A stretch of DNA of 24,258 nt from JABCPE02 sp963506915 (GCA_963506915.1 CAUORE010000026.1:1-24258), one strand, 5' to 3'; shown: positions 15,838 to 23,874, numbered from the stretch's first letter. Made by a program: numbers and translations. The notes: a model not told the origin generated them from the sequence alone.

Positions 15838-16095
15838 ATGTATAGTAGAATTCAACAAGAGAAAGAATTGAGCCTAAATGATGACTTCCGTTTGGGTGAG
15901 TATATCTATATGGGAATGGGATTAGTGGGAGAGCATAGAGTTTGTATTTCAGTGGGTTACAAAATAGAATATTGCATAAAAAAAGCAAAACAATTTGCGG
16001 AAGCAGACCCAAATGTGAAATTTACCCATGTCAATAAAGTGAAAGTAGGCGAGCTGGAAGCTTGTGAAAGATTTGAGATTTCTAATGAAATTTAG
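15838..16095 (+). CDS. unknown 85-residue protein between nrdB and nrdA
   Basis: I do not recognise a family. The protein is soluble, with no signal or membrane segment. It is rich in Glu, Lys and aromatic residues, and has Cys at about residues 37, 46 and 79. The stretch YIYMGMGLVGEHRVCISVGY looks like paired beta-strands, followed by a probable helix (YCIKKAKQFAEA). It begins 23 nt after nrdB, and its last 11 nt overlap the start of the GNAT gene, so it is translated within the nrd operon. It is not NrdI (no flavodoxin pattern and too short) and not a glutaredoxin (no CxxC). Position suggests a reductase-related role, unproven. Confidence 0.75.
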   Translation: MYSRIQQEKELSLNDDFRLGEYIYMGMGLVGEHRVCISVGYKIEYCIKKAKQFAEADPNVKFTHVNKVKVGELEACERFEISNEI

Positions 16096-16582
16096 AAAAG
16101 CAGAACAGGCAGATTTTGAGCAGATTTGGGAGATAATTTCTTTTGCAAAGGAAACTCGTAAAAACGAAGGCAGCACTCAATGGCAGGATGGCTATCCAAA
16201 TGAAGAAACAATACAGAATGATATTCAGAAAGGATATGGTTTTGTTTTTGAAGAAGAGGGCGCTGTGAATCTTTATGCTGCGATTATTTTTGACAAAGAA
16301 CCTGCTTATGAAGAGCTAAAAAACTGGGAAGGGCAGGGAGATTATCTTACACTCCACAGAATAGCAGTTTCCAAAGAAGCAAAAGGAAAAGGTTTGGGGC
16401 AAAAAATCCTGCAGGAAGCCGAAAAATTAGCAAAAGAAAAGGGAATAGAGAGTATCCGTATAGATACGAATTTTGACAATATTCCGATGCTGAAAACTAT
16501 AGAAAAAGAAGGCTATAAATACCGAGGAGAAGTTTATTTCCGAGGCAGCGCTAGAAAAGCATTTGAGAAAAATTTAAAATAA
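16085..16582 (+). CDS. GNAT-family N-acetyltransferase
   Basis: The 165-residue protein has the GNAT fold: MKFRKAEQADFEQIWEII at the N-terminus, and the acetyl-CoA pyrophosphate loop in LHRIAVSKEAKGKGLGQKIL at about residues 95-114. A C-terminal strand-helix follows (IRIDTNFDNIPMLKTIEKEGYKY without a break). The frame opens at a GTG at 16064, but the ATG at 16085 starts the first GNAT strand correctly and is preferred. It overlaps the stop of the 85-residue gene by 11 nt, implying coupled translation, and nrdA begins 29 nt after its stop. The acetyl acceptor is unknown: a small amine, an amino acid or a protein. Its place inside an nrd operon is unusual and may be chance. Confidence 0.9.
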   Translation: MKFRKAEQADFEQIWEIISFAKETRKNEGSTQWQDGYPNEETIQNDIQKGYGFVFEEEGAVNLYAAIIFDKEPAYEELKNWEGQGDYLTLHRIAVSKEAKGKGLGQKILQEAEKLAKEKGIESIRIDTNFDNIPMLKTIEKEGYKYRGEVYFRGSARKAFEKNLK

Positions 16583-16611
16583 AACTATATTTATATAACA
16601 GAGAAAAAGTG

Positions 16612-18267
16612 ATGGAAGAAAAGACAAACATTTGGTGGTTCAATGAAGAATCAGAACAAATGCTTAACAGAGGATATTTACTAAAAGGCGAAACATTAGA
16701 AGGAGCTATAGATAGAATAACTGAAGCCGCAGCAAAGAGGCTGTATAAACCAGAATTAAAGGAGGCTTTTAAGGAAATGATTGTCAAAGGATGGATTTCT
16801 TTTTCATCTCCTGTATGGGCAAATATGGGGACACAGAGAGGGCTTCCTATTTCGTGTTTTAATGTCCATGTGCCAGACAGCATAGAGGGAATTACCCACA
16901 AAATGGGAGAAGTTATCATGCAGACTAAGATAGGTGGCGGAACTTCGGGATATTTCGGTGAGCTGAGACACAGAGGAACGGCAGTTACGGACAATGGTAA
17001 GTCTTCTGGAGCGGTTTCTTTCATGAAATTATTTGATACCTCAATGGATGTGGTATCACAAGGAGGCGTGAGAAGAGGAGCTTTTGCCGCGTATTTAGAT
17101 ATTGACCATGACGATGTAGAGGAGTTTTTGCAAATCCGAGACATCGGAAATCCTATTCAGAATTTGTTCATGGGTGTCTGTGTACCAGACTACTGGATGC
17201 ATGAAATGATAGAGGGCGACACGGACAAACGAAGAATTTGGGCTAAAGTATTGGAAAGCCGCCAGCAGAAAGGAATGCCATATATTTTCTTTACGGATAA
17301 TGTAAATAGAAATAAACCGCAAATTTATAAAGATAAAGGATTGACTATCAATGCTTCTAATCTTTGTTCTGAAATCATGCTGCCTTCTACAGAAGACGAA
17401 AGTTTCATCTGTTGTTTGTCTTCCATGAATTTGGAGCTTTATGATGAGTGGAAAGATACAAACGCGGTAAAATTAGCCATTTATTTTCTTGATGCAGTTT
17501 TATCTGAATTTATTGAGAAAACAGAAGAAAATTATTACCTTTCGGCTGCGAGAAATTTTGCAATTCGCCACCGTGCTTTAGGATTAGGAGTTTTGGGGTA
17601 TCATTCTTATTTACAGCGAAATATGATTCCTTTTGAAAGTATGGAAGCAAAAATGTTTAATGCAAAAGTATTTAAACAAATCCAAGAGCAGTCCTTAGCA
17701 GCTTCTAAGGAATTGGCTAATATCTACGGAGAGCCAGAATTACTGAAAGGTTATGGAGTTAGAAACACAACAACTATGGCGATAGCACCTACGACATCCA
17801 GCTCGGCTATTTTAGGGCAGACTTCGCCAGGGATAGAGCCGTTTGCATCCAACTACTACAAGGCAGGTTTAGCGAAAGGAAATTTTATTAGAAAAAATAA
17901 ATATTTAGCTAAGTTATTGGAAGAGAAAGGATTGGATACGGAAGATGTTTGGAGAGATATTATGCTAAATCATGGTTCGGTTCAGCATATGACCCAGCTT
18001 ACACAAGAGGAAAAAGATGTGTTCAAGACCTTTAAGGAGATTTCACCTTTGGAAATTGTAACTCAGGCGGCACAGAGACAACAATATATAGACCAAGCGC
18101 AGTCATTAAACCTAAATATTCCATCTTCTATGCCGATAAAAGATGTGAATAAAGTGATAATAGACGCTTGGAAATTGGGAGTGAAAACGCTTTATTATCA
18201 GCGTTCGCAGTCTGTTTCTAAGGAATTAGTTATTAATTTTATGAATTGTTCAAGTTGTGAAGCGTAA
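16612..18267 (+). CDS. nrdA: class I ribonucleotide reductase, alpha (catalytic) subunit
   Basis: It reduces ribonucleoside diphosphates using the radical supplied by NrdB. All catalytic residues are visible in the 551-residue product: Cys82 (PISCFN), the N250-L-C252-S-E254 active-site loop, Cys267/268 (ICCLSS), the radical-path pair Tyr528-Tyr529 (LYYQRSQS), and the C-terminal redox pair C546-x-x-C549. The length is short for the family (E. coli 761) because there is no N-terminal ATP-cone, the domain that gives dATP feedback. A GTG directly precedes the ATG of 16612; the ATG is taken as the start. It is the last gene of the nrd unit and ends at a bidirectional terminator. Confidence 0.96.
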   Translation: MEEKTNIWWFNEESEQMLNRGYLLKGETLEGAIDRITEAAAKRLYKPELKEAFKEMIVKGWISFSSPVWANMGTQRGLPISCFNVHVPDSIEGITHKMGEVIMQTKIGGGTSGYFGELRHRGTAVTDNGKSSGAVSFMKLFDTSMDVVSQGGVRRGAFAAYLDIDHDDVEEFLQIRDIGNPIQNLFMGVCVPDYWMHEMIEGDTDKRRIWAKVLESRQQKGMPYIFFTDNVNRNKPQIYKDKGLTINASNLCSEIMLPSTEDESFICCLSSMNLELYDEWKDTNAVKLAIYFLDAVLSEFIEKTEENYYLSAARNFAIRHRALGLGVLGYHSYLQRNMIPFESMEAKMFNAKVFKQIQEQSLAASKELANIYGEPELLKGYGVRNTTTMAIAPTTSSSAILGQTSPGIEPFASNYYKAGLAKGNFIRKNKYLAKLLEEKGLDTEDVWRDIMLNHGSVQHMTQLTQEEKDVFKTFKEISPLEIVTQAAQRQQYIDQAQSLNLNIPSSMPIKDVNKVIIDAWKLGVKTLYYQRSQSVSKELVINFMNCSSCEA

Positions 18268-18271
18268 TGAT

Positions 18272-18311
18272 AAATAAAAGTGTAAGCTTATTTTAGCTTA
18301 CATTTTTATTT
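18272..18311. terminator. bidirectional terminator between nrdA and the WG-repeat gene
   Basis: TGTAAGCT (18281-18288) and AGCTTACA (18295-18302) form the core, and A-rich/T-rich flanks extend the stem to about 17 bp around a 6-nt loop. T runs follow on both strands. The stop codon of the minus-strand gene (18298-18300) lies inside the stem. Confidence 0.8.
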
Positions 18312-19320
18312 TAAAATCTATCTTTTTTATTTCTTTTAGTTGTTTTTCAGCATTAATAGGGTAGTCTTTAGTTTTATAGCCTTGTTTTTGGTCTTCTATG
18401 ATTCGTTCTAGTATTTTTCTTATATATTCTTTTAAAGGGATGAATTTATAATCATAGTTCTTATAAAATATTTCTCCTTTTTTATTGACCCAGAGACTAT
18501 TGTTTGAGCTATTATATTTCTCTTGACCATAGAAGTTTTTTAGTTCATAATAGGGCAGATATTTATTAGGACGATTTACAATTTCGTAATGGTTTATAAT
18601 TTTTTTGTCAAAAGGATGATTAATTTCTGTTAGGATTTCTAATTGATTGATTTCATCTACTATTTTTTGTTCAATATTGTTATAAACAAAAGGGTAAGGA
18701 TAGTATTTCCCTTCATATAAATAGTCTTTTGGATTATTAGATTTTTTCAGAGGCTTCACTTTTATTCCTTTTTTATTGATGAGATAAGAGGTTGATTTTT
18801 TGGAAATAGGGGCTATAAACCAATGTTCTCCTCCTTTATCAAATTCCCTTTTCCATCCACCTGTATAGACTATTGCATAGCCGTAGTTAAATTGAGTTGC
18901 AAAATCCCATTTTGCAGGTAGAACTTTCTTCCCAAACCAATCTACAAATCCCATTTTATTTTTTTCTACATATCGTCTCAGTCCTTCTTCCCAAATATCA
19001 TTTCCATTATCAAACCACTGTGGATAGTATAGAAATTTTCCATTTCTATCATAGACTTCTCCTGCCTCTATTCGTGGGTTATCTTTATCATATTTTTTAT
19101 TTTTAAAGGAAGCCCCCAAAAACTCTATTGTAGGTTCATTTATAGGGTTTTCTGTATCATAGATTCTAAATCCCGAAAATTGAGCAGGGATGATGATTTT
19201 CCCCTTTTCATTTTTCACACCTACCAAAGTGCTGTCAGAAGTATAAAAATAATATAATTTCTCTTGTGTAAACGCTAATTTCCCGATTAATAGGATGAGA
19301 ATAAGGATTATTTTTCTCAT
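18298..19320 (-). CDS. secreted WG-repeat-like protein
   Basis: The 340-residue product has a signal peptide (MRKIILILILLIGKLAFTQ). It then carries at least two and perhaps three repeats of the WG/KWG type: VGVKNEKGKIIIPAQFSGF at about residues 33-51, MGFVDWFGKKVLPAKWDFA near 122-140 with GYAIVY after it, and weaker matches further on (YLINKKGIKVKPL, LWVNKKGEIFY). WG repeats are beta-hairpins often found in surface-exposed proteins of unknown role. The C-terminal third is Lys/Glu-rich and helical. It converges on nrdA across a shared terminator and diverges from dgt. No catalytic motif is visible, and I assign no function. Confidence 0.82.
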   Translation of the reverse strand: MRKIILILILLIGKLAFTQEKLYYFYTSDSTLVGVKNEKGKIIIPAQFSGFRIYDTENPINEPTIEFLGASFKNKKYDKDNPRIEAGEVYDRNGKFLYYPQWFDNGNDIWEEGLRRYVEKNKMGFVDWFGKKVLPAKWDFATQFNYGYAIVYTGGWKREFDKGGEHWFIAPISKKSTSYLINKKGIKVKPLKKSNNPKDYLYEGKYYPYPFVYNNIEQKIVDEINQLEILTEINHPFDKKIINHYEIVNRPNKYLPYYELKNFYGQEKYNSSNNSLWVNKKGEIFYKNYDYKFIPLKEYIRKILERIIEDQKQGYKTKDYPINAEKQLKEIKKIDFKIKM

Positions 19321-19337
19321 ATTTTAAAACTTTCTAA

Positions 19338-19345
19338 CAAAGGTA
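19338..19345 (-). promoter_or_regulatory. candidate promoter -7 element for the WG-repeat gene
   Basis: Read on the minus strand this is TACCTTTG, an exact TAnnTTTG match, 17 nt before the ATG. No TTTG box is found at the standard distance. I see no clear matching element for the divergent dgt gene in the same 82-nt gap. Confidence 0.4.
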
Positions 19346-19402
19346 ATTAATTTTTGCTACTATAATTTAAAAAATTCCGATATTTGGGATTATTTTTAAT
19401 TT

Positions 19403-20743
19403 ATGCTTAATCAATTATATACCAATCGGAGAACAGGAAACTCGGATAGCACTAGTGCTTCAAGGACTGATTTTCAGCGGGATTTTGACCGAATAATTTT
19501 CTCTACTTCTTTCCGAAGACTACAGAATAAAACGCAGGTTTTCCCTCTCCCAGGGAGCGTTTTTGTGCATAACAGGCTTACCCATTCGCTGGAAGTTGCT
19601 TCGGTGGGGAGAAGTCTAGGGAGCTTTGCGGGGGAGTTTATCGTGGAGAAATTTGCTCAAGAATTAAATGAGAATTCAAAGAATTTTTACCTTCATAATT
19701 TAAATAATGTGATAGCGGCGGCGTGTCTCTGCCATGATATAGGAAACCCTGCTTTCGGGCATTCTGGGGAAGATGCCATCGCAAGTTATTTTGAAAAAAA
19801 TGAAGATTTAAAATCTCTGATGACTGAGAAACAATGGGCAGATTTCATCAATTTTGAAGGAAATGCCAATGCCATCCGTGTGCTTACCCACCAGCAGAGA
19901 GGCAAGGACAAGGGCGGACTTCAGCTGACCATGGCAACTTTGGCAAGTATCGCTAAATATCCCTGTGAATCCATCGCGAAGGATAAAAAACAGCTTCATA
20001 GAAAGAAGTTTGGTTTTTTCCAAAGTGAAAAAGAGACTTTCAGAGAAATAGCCAAAGCTACAGATTTTATCACAGAACAAGAAGAACCGCTGGTCTACAA
20101 AAGGCATCCCTTCGTATGGCTGGTAGAGGCGGCAGACGATATCTGCTACAATATCATAGACATAGAAGATGCCCATAGGCTGAAAATCATCCCTTCTTCC
20201 GACTGCGAAAACCTCATCCTAGAACTCATCAAAACCACAGATGAAAACATAAAACGAGTAGAGGACAAACTATCCGTGATTTCTGATAAAAATGACAGAA
20301 TATCTTACCTCCGTGCAAAGGTTATCAATTCTCTAATCAATGTTTCCATAAGGCTTTACAAGGAGAAAATTGATGATATTCTTACAGGAAATCTAGACCA
20401 GTCGCTGCTTTCTATTTTTAAAAAAGAAAATAAAACATTGCAGGATATAAAGCAGTTTTCCATTGACGAAATCTACAATCACCGAGCGGTAGTAGAGATA
20501 GAAAATGCAGGGTATAATGTGATGTATGAGCTTCTCAATCATTTTATCCCATCGGCGATAAAAGAAAATCCTAAAGATTATGACAAAAAAGCCCTTCAAT
20601 TACTGCCCGAGCAGTTCAGATATGATGGCGAACCTTATGAAAAGATAATGGGTGTTTTGGACTTTGTTTCAGGGATGACAGATAACTACGCCACAGATCT
20701 TTATCGAAAAATAAAAGGAATAGATATCGGAATGACGATGTAA
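19403..20743 (+). CDS. dgt: deoxyguanosinetriphosphate triphosphohydrolase (dGTPase)
   Basis: It splits dGTP, and in relatives other dNTPs, into the nucleoside and triphosphate, so it lowers the dNTP pool. The 446 residues carry the HD-domain metal site: His61 (RLTHSLEV), His111-Asp112 (LCHDIGNPAFGHSGE) and an Asp at 245/246 (VEAADDICYN). The N-terminal SRTDFQRDFDRIIFSTSFRR is a dGTPase hallmark. HD-superfamily dNTPases are often allosteric hexamers. It lies about 1.1 kb after nrdA, with one opposite-strand gene between, so synthesis and breakdown of dNTPs are encoded close together. The A/T-rich leader has no Shine-Dalgarno sequence. Confidence 0.94.
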   Translation: MLNQLYTNRRTGNSDSTSASRTDFQRDFDRIIFSTSFRRLQNKTQVFPLPGSVFVHNRLTHSLEVASVGRSLGSFAGEFIVEKFAQELNENSKNFYLHNLNNVIAAACLCHDIGNPAFGHSGEDAIASYFEKNEDLKSLMTEKQWADFINFEGNANAIRVLTHQQRGKDKGGLQLTMATLASIAKYPCESIAKDKKQLHRKKFGFFQSEKETFREIAKATDFITEQEEPLVYKRHPFVWLVEAADDICYNIIDIEDAHRLKIIPSSDCENLILELIKTTDENIKRVEDKLSVISDKNDRISYLRAKVINSLINVSIRLYKEKIDDILTGNLDQSLLSIFKKENKTLQDIKQFSIDEIYNHRAVVEIENAGYNVMYELLNHFIPSAIKENPKDYDKKALQLLPEQFRYDGEPYEKIMGVLDFVSGMTDNYATDLYRKIKGIDIGMTM

Positions 20744-20812
20744 TTTTTTTACATTTTTTGTAACATTTCGTTAGATATTAATACTAATAAATTGAAATTA
20801 AATTTTATAATT

Positions 20813-21751
20813 ATGGGACTACTTATTTTTAGTTTTTTTGCATTTGTTGCTGTATTGTTTTTTATGGCATCATTATTTACTGTAAAGCAGGAGACTGCGG
20901 CAATCATAGAGCGTTTGGGAAAATTCCATTCTGTTCGCCACGCGGGGCTTCACCTCAAAATTCCATTTATTGATAATATTACTAAAAGATTAACTCTAAA
21001 AATCCAACAGCTTGATGTATTGATAGATACCAAAACCCTTGATAATGTGTTTATTAAGATGAGAGTTTCGGTTCAGTATCAGGTAATTAGAAATCAGGTA
21101 AGTGATGCTTACTATAAACTGGAAGACCCTCATAATCAGATAACTTCATATGTTTTTGATGTGGTGAGAGCCGAAGTTCCAAAGTTGAAACTAGATGATG
21201 TTTTCGTGAAAAAAGATGATATCGCTATCGCTGTAAAAGCCGAAATTCAGGAGGCAATGCAGAGTTATGGATATGATATTATAAAGGCTTTGGTGACTGA
21301 TATAGACCCTGATGAACAGGTAAAACAAGCGATGAACCGAATCAACGCAGCGGAAAGAGAAAAAACTGCAGCTGAGTACGAGTCTGAAGCAGAAAGAATC
21401 CGTATCGTGGCTGTAGCGAAAGCAGAAGCCGAGTCTAAAAAGCTACAAGGGCAGGGGATAGCAGACCAAAGAAGGGAAATCGCCAAAGGTCTGGAAGAAT
21501 CCGTGAAAATGCTTAACAGTGTGAATATCAATGCACAAGAGGCATCGGCGCTGATAGTAGTTACCCAACATTATGACACGCTTCATTCTATAGGGGCTAA
21601 CAACCGTTCTAATTTGGTTCTTCTTCCAAATTCACCAATGGCAGCAAATTCCATGCTGAATGACCTGATAGTAGCCATGAACACAGCGCACAAAGTGGAG
21701 GAAGCAGATAAAGGACACTATCCAAACCCGCCGAAAGACCATAGACACTAA
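20813..21751 (+). CDS. SPFH/Band 7 (stomatin-like) membrane protein
   Basis: The 312-residue protein has one N-terminal membrane helix (about residues 1-24), then an SPFH domain: FTVKQETAAIIERLGKFH, the HAGLHLKIPFID segment, and RAEVPKLKLDDVFVKKDDIA. A long Ala/Glu-rich coiled coil follows (AAEREKTAAEYESEAERIR, about 175-215). Such proteins (stomatin, QmcA, HflC/K) oligomerise in the membrane and organise microdomains or regulate proteases. No NfeD-type partner gene is adjacent in this window. The frame opens at a TTG at 20792, but the ATG at 20813 gives a normal helix start. The C-terminus ends in a short His/Pro-rich tail. A strong terminator follows. Confidence 0.93.
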   Translation: MGLLIFSFFAFVAVLFFMASLFTVKQETAAIIERLGKFHSVRHAGLHLKIPFIDNITKRLTLKIQQLDVLIDTKTLDNVFIKMRVSVQYQVIRNQVSDAYYKLEDPHNQITSYVFDVVRAEVPKLKLDDVFVKKDDIAIAVKAEIQEAMQSYGYDIIKALVTDIDPDEQVKQAMNRINAAEREKTAAEYESEAERIRIVAVAKAEAESKKLQGQGIADQRREIAKGLEESVKMLNSVNINAQEASALIVVTQHYDTLHSIGANNRSNLVLLPNSPMAANSMLNDLIVAMNTAHKVEEADKGHYPNPPKDHRH

Positions 21752-21775
21752 TTTTCCAATTTAAACTAAATAAAA

Positions 21776-21814
21776 TCCTCCTCTTTTCATCACGAAAAGA
21801 GGAGGACTATTTTT
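21776..21814. terminator. terminator between the Band 7 gene and the M28 peptidase gene
   Basis: Perfect 13-bp stem TCCTCCTCTTTTC (21776-21788) and GAAAAGAGGAGGA (21794-21806) with an ATCAC loop, then CTATTTTTG. On the minus strand the hairpin is followed by TTTTATTTAG, so it probably serves both convergent genes. Confidence 0.85.
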
Positions 21815-21819
21815 GGGTT

Positions 21820-23283
21820 TTATCTTTCAAATTTTACATTGGGCAGAAGTCTTGGTCTTTGTGGCTCGTTGGCTACTTTCCAAGAAGTTCTGTACATCCA
21901 TTCCGTCATTTTGTAAAGTTTTTTGAAATCTATGTTTTCTGATTCGTCCTGTGGCTGGTGGTACTGGTGGTGCAGCACACTTGTGAAAAATACCGCTGGA
22001 ATTCCAAGCCTTGCATAAGGCAGGTGGTCGCTTCGGAAATAGAAAAACTCTGGATGCTCTGGTAAATCCCAGTCTTTCAAAAACTTAAATTTAGTGCTTT
22101 CTTGGTTGGCTTCTTCCGCCATTCTCACCAAATCATCAGAGTTCTTGTGTGGAGCCTGACCGCCGAGAAGAGCAGCTTCGTTGATATCATTTCTTCCAAT
22201 CATATCGCCGTTCAGCACAGCTACGATGTTTTCTCTCGGAACTACAGGATGGGCAGAATGCCATCTAGAGCCTAGGAGTCCTCTTTCTTCAGCACCGTGA
22301 ATCACAAACAAGATGCTTCGTTTCGCAGGCTGCTTGCTGTATGCTCTTCCCATCGCAAGTAGAGCCACGCAGGTGCTGGCATTGTCATCGGCACCGTTGT
22401 AGATGGTGTCGTTTTTCACAGGGTGTCGGATACCGTCATGGTCCTGATGTCCGCTGAGTAAGACATATTCATTTTTAAGTTTTGGGTCTGTTCCTTCTAT
22501 CTTTCCGATGATGTTTACAGAAGGATATTTATAAGTCTCTGTTTGTAAGTTTACGGTAATTTGTGGATTTCCTTTCAGCCAGTTTTGGTTTTCTTTTTTT
22601 ACCCAAAAGACTGGAATATCTTCTTTGATGTTTTCATTCAGTCCTTCCACTCCATAGACACCTCTTTTCATCATTGGTTCTACTTCTATCCAGCTTTTGT
22701 CAGAGATTTCATCCGTAATGAAAACGACGCCTTTCGCACCTAATTTTTTAATTGAATCAAGGTATTTAGCTTTGATGAATCTTGGGTATCTTCTCCCGAA
22801 AAGTGTCATTTCCTGCTCAATGCCTTTTTTAGAAACATTGATGGCTACTACCTTCCCTGCAATCTGGGAAGTCAGCTGCTCTGGTTCTACTTCGCCTACG
22901 CTGATGATAGGCAGAGAGAAATGAGCATTTACCACATCAGAGACTAAAATATCTTTCCAAATTTTAAGGTTTTTCTCACCGATTTTCACCGAACTAAGCG
23001 GAGAAATCTGGTGGCGGTACATATCAAAAAACTGGAAATAAGTGCCGTTGTCTCCAGCGGGTTTTATCCCTGCTTCTTTCATTTTGTCTGCGAACCATAC
23101 GGAAACTTTGAGCTCATCAAGGGTTCCTGCTTCTCTTCCCCAGAACTGGTCTGCCGCCATCTGGTACATGTCTGTACGAAGGTCTTTTTCCTTAATAGCC
23201 GAAACCAAAGGCTTCTTGTAGCTCTGTGCACTCAGTGAAGGGCAGAGGATTCCCATGAGGAGAGTAAAAACGATCTTTTTCAT
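21820..23283 (-). CDS. secreted M28-family zinc metallopeptidase with PA domain
   Basis: This is an exported aminopeptidase-like enzyme of 487 residues with a signal peptide (MKKIVFTLLMGILCPSLSAQ). A protease-associated (PA) domain is inserted at about residues 120-250. The co-catalytic zinc ligands are visible: His279 (SGHQDHDG), Asp299/300 (NGADDNAS), Glu332/333 (GAEERGLLGS), Asp360 (LNGDMIG) and His442 (HQYHQPQDE). It should trim N-terminal residues from peptides in the periplasm or outside the cell. The frame extends to 23313, but that codon lies inside the promoter -7 box and would lengthen the signal peptide; the ATG at 23281-23283 is used. No sorting domain (type IX) is seen at the C-terminus. 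Confidence 0.94.
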   Translation of the reverse strand: MKKIVFTLLMGILCPSLSAQSYKKPLVSAIKEKDLRTDMYQMAADQFWGREAGTLDELKVSVWFADKMKEAGIKPAGDNGTYFQFFDMYRHQISPLSSVKIGEKNLKIWKDILVSDVVNAHFSLPIISVGEVEPEQLTSQIAGKVVAINVSKKGIEQEMTLFGRRYPRFIKAKYLDSIKKLGAKGVVFITDEISDKSWIEVEPMMKRGVYGVEGLNENIKEDIPVFWVKKENQNWLKGNPQITVNLQTETYKYPSVNIIGKIEGTDPKLKNEYVLLSGHQDHDGIRHPVKNDTIYNGADDNASTCVALLAMGRAYSKQPAKRSILFVIHGAEERGLLGSRWHSAHPVVPRENIVAVLNGDMIGRNDINEAALLGGQAPHKNSDDLVRMAEEANQESTKFKFLKDWDLPEHPEFFYFRSDHLPYARLGIPAVFFTSVLHHQYHQPQDESENIDFKKLYKMTEWMYRTSWKVANEPQRPRLLPNVKFER

Positions 23284-23310
23284 AGGTTTATAATTTAATT
23301 GATTTTTGCC

Positions 23311-23341
23311 CAAAAGTATCGTTTTATTAGAAAAAATGCAA
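23311..23341 (-). promoter_or_regulatory. promoter of the M28 peptidase gene
   Basis: On the minus strand: TTG (23341-23339), a 20-nt spacer, then TACTTTTG (23318-23311), an exact TAnnTTTG. It places transcription start between 23310 and 23300, consistent with translation from 23283. Confidence 0.6.
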
Positions 23342-23358
23342 GTTCCCGCAAGTTTTTA

Positions 23359-23387
23359 TTTGGTTGAAAATAAATTTAATATTTTTG
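23359..23387 (+). promoter_or_regulatory. promoter of the second GNAT gene
   Basis: TTTG (23359-23362), a 17-nt spacer and TATTTTTG (23380-23387). Both halves fit the Bacteroidetes consensus. It is divergent from the M28 promoter. Confidence 0.5.
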
Positions 23388-23412
23388 AAACAGATTTTAA
23401 TTTAGTAAATGA

Positions 23413-23874
23413 ATGAAAATAACCGAAGGATTATTGCCTGAAGATAAAGAGGCTATTATACGCTGGACAAACAGCAAAGGAGCTGATTTCCTGCAACAAT
23501 GGGCAGGAGATGCTTTGTCCTATCCTCTTACCATAGAAGCGATCAATGCTTTGCCTCATTGTTTTCGTATTGAGGCAGAGGGGAATTTTATAGGGATGAT
23601 TCAGCAAATAAGAGTAGAAGGGAGCAACGTACATATCGGTAGATTTCTTATCAATCCTTCGCTTACAGGAAAAGGATTAGGCACCTCAGCAATGCAATTA
23701 TTTATCGCAATGCTTTTTGAAGATAAAAGAGTTCATTCTATTAGCCTAAATGTATTTGATGACAACCCCATAGCTAGAGGTCTTTATACAAAACTTGGTT
23801 TTGAAGTAGCAGCTACTGTTGAAGGAGAAAGGAAAAAATACAAAATGGTGAAAAGTAATTCAGCAATAAGCTAA
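23413..23874 (+). CDS. GNAT-family N-acetyltransferase
   Basis: The 153-residue protein shows the RimI/RimJ-like GNAT pattern: WTNSKGADFLQQWAGDALSY near the start, the acetyl-CoA loop in INPSLTGKGLGTSAMQLF at about 79-96, and LNVFDDNPIARGLYTKLGFE at about 116-135, a strong GNAT strand-helix. The acceptor is unknown. The ATG at 23413 is used; another ATG 4 nt upstream is out of frame. It is followed 17 nt later by a partial gene with different codon use, and a 10-bp palindrome GCTAATTAGC (23870-23879) spans its stop codon. Confidence 0.9.
   Translation: MKITEGLLPEDKEAIIRWTNSKGADFLQQWAGDALSYPLTIEAINALPHCFRIEAEGNFIGMIQQIRVEGSNVHIGRFLINPSLTGKGLGTSAMQLFIAMLFEDKRVHSISLNVFDDNPIARGLYTKLGFEVAATVEGERKKYKMVKSNSAIS

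Noticed and set aside
15838..16095. The 85-residue nrd-operon protein as NrdI or a glutaredoxin (NrdH)
   Set aside because: There is no CxxC motif and no flavodoxin-like phosphate loop, and it is too short for NrdI.
16551..17144. 197-codon open frame on the minus strand opposite nrdA
   Set aside because: It lies wholly within the nrdA coding region, has no family pattern, and is explained by the codon structure of the real gene.
19808..20176. 122-codon minus-strand frame opposite dgt
   Set aside because: A shadow of the dgt reading frame; no promoter or recognisable protein pattern.
23284..23313. Upstream start for the M28 peptidase
   Set aside because: The codon overlaps the TAnnTTTG promoter box and would precede a perfectly placed signal peptide.
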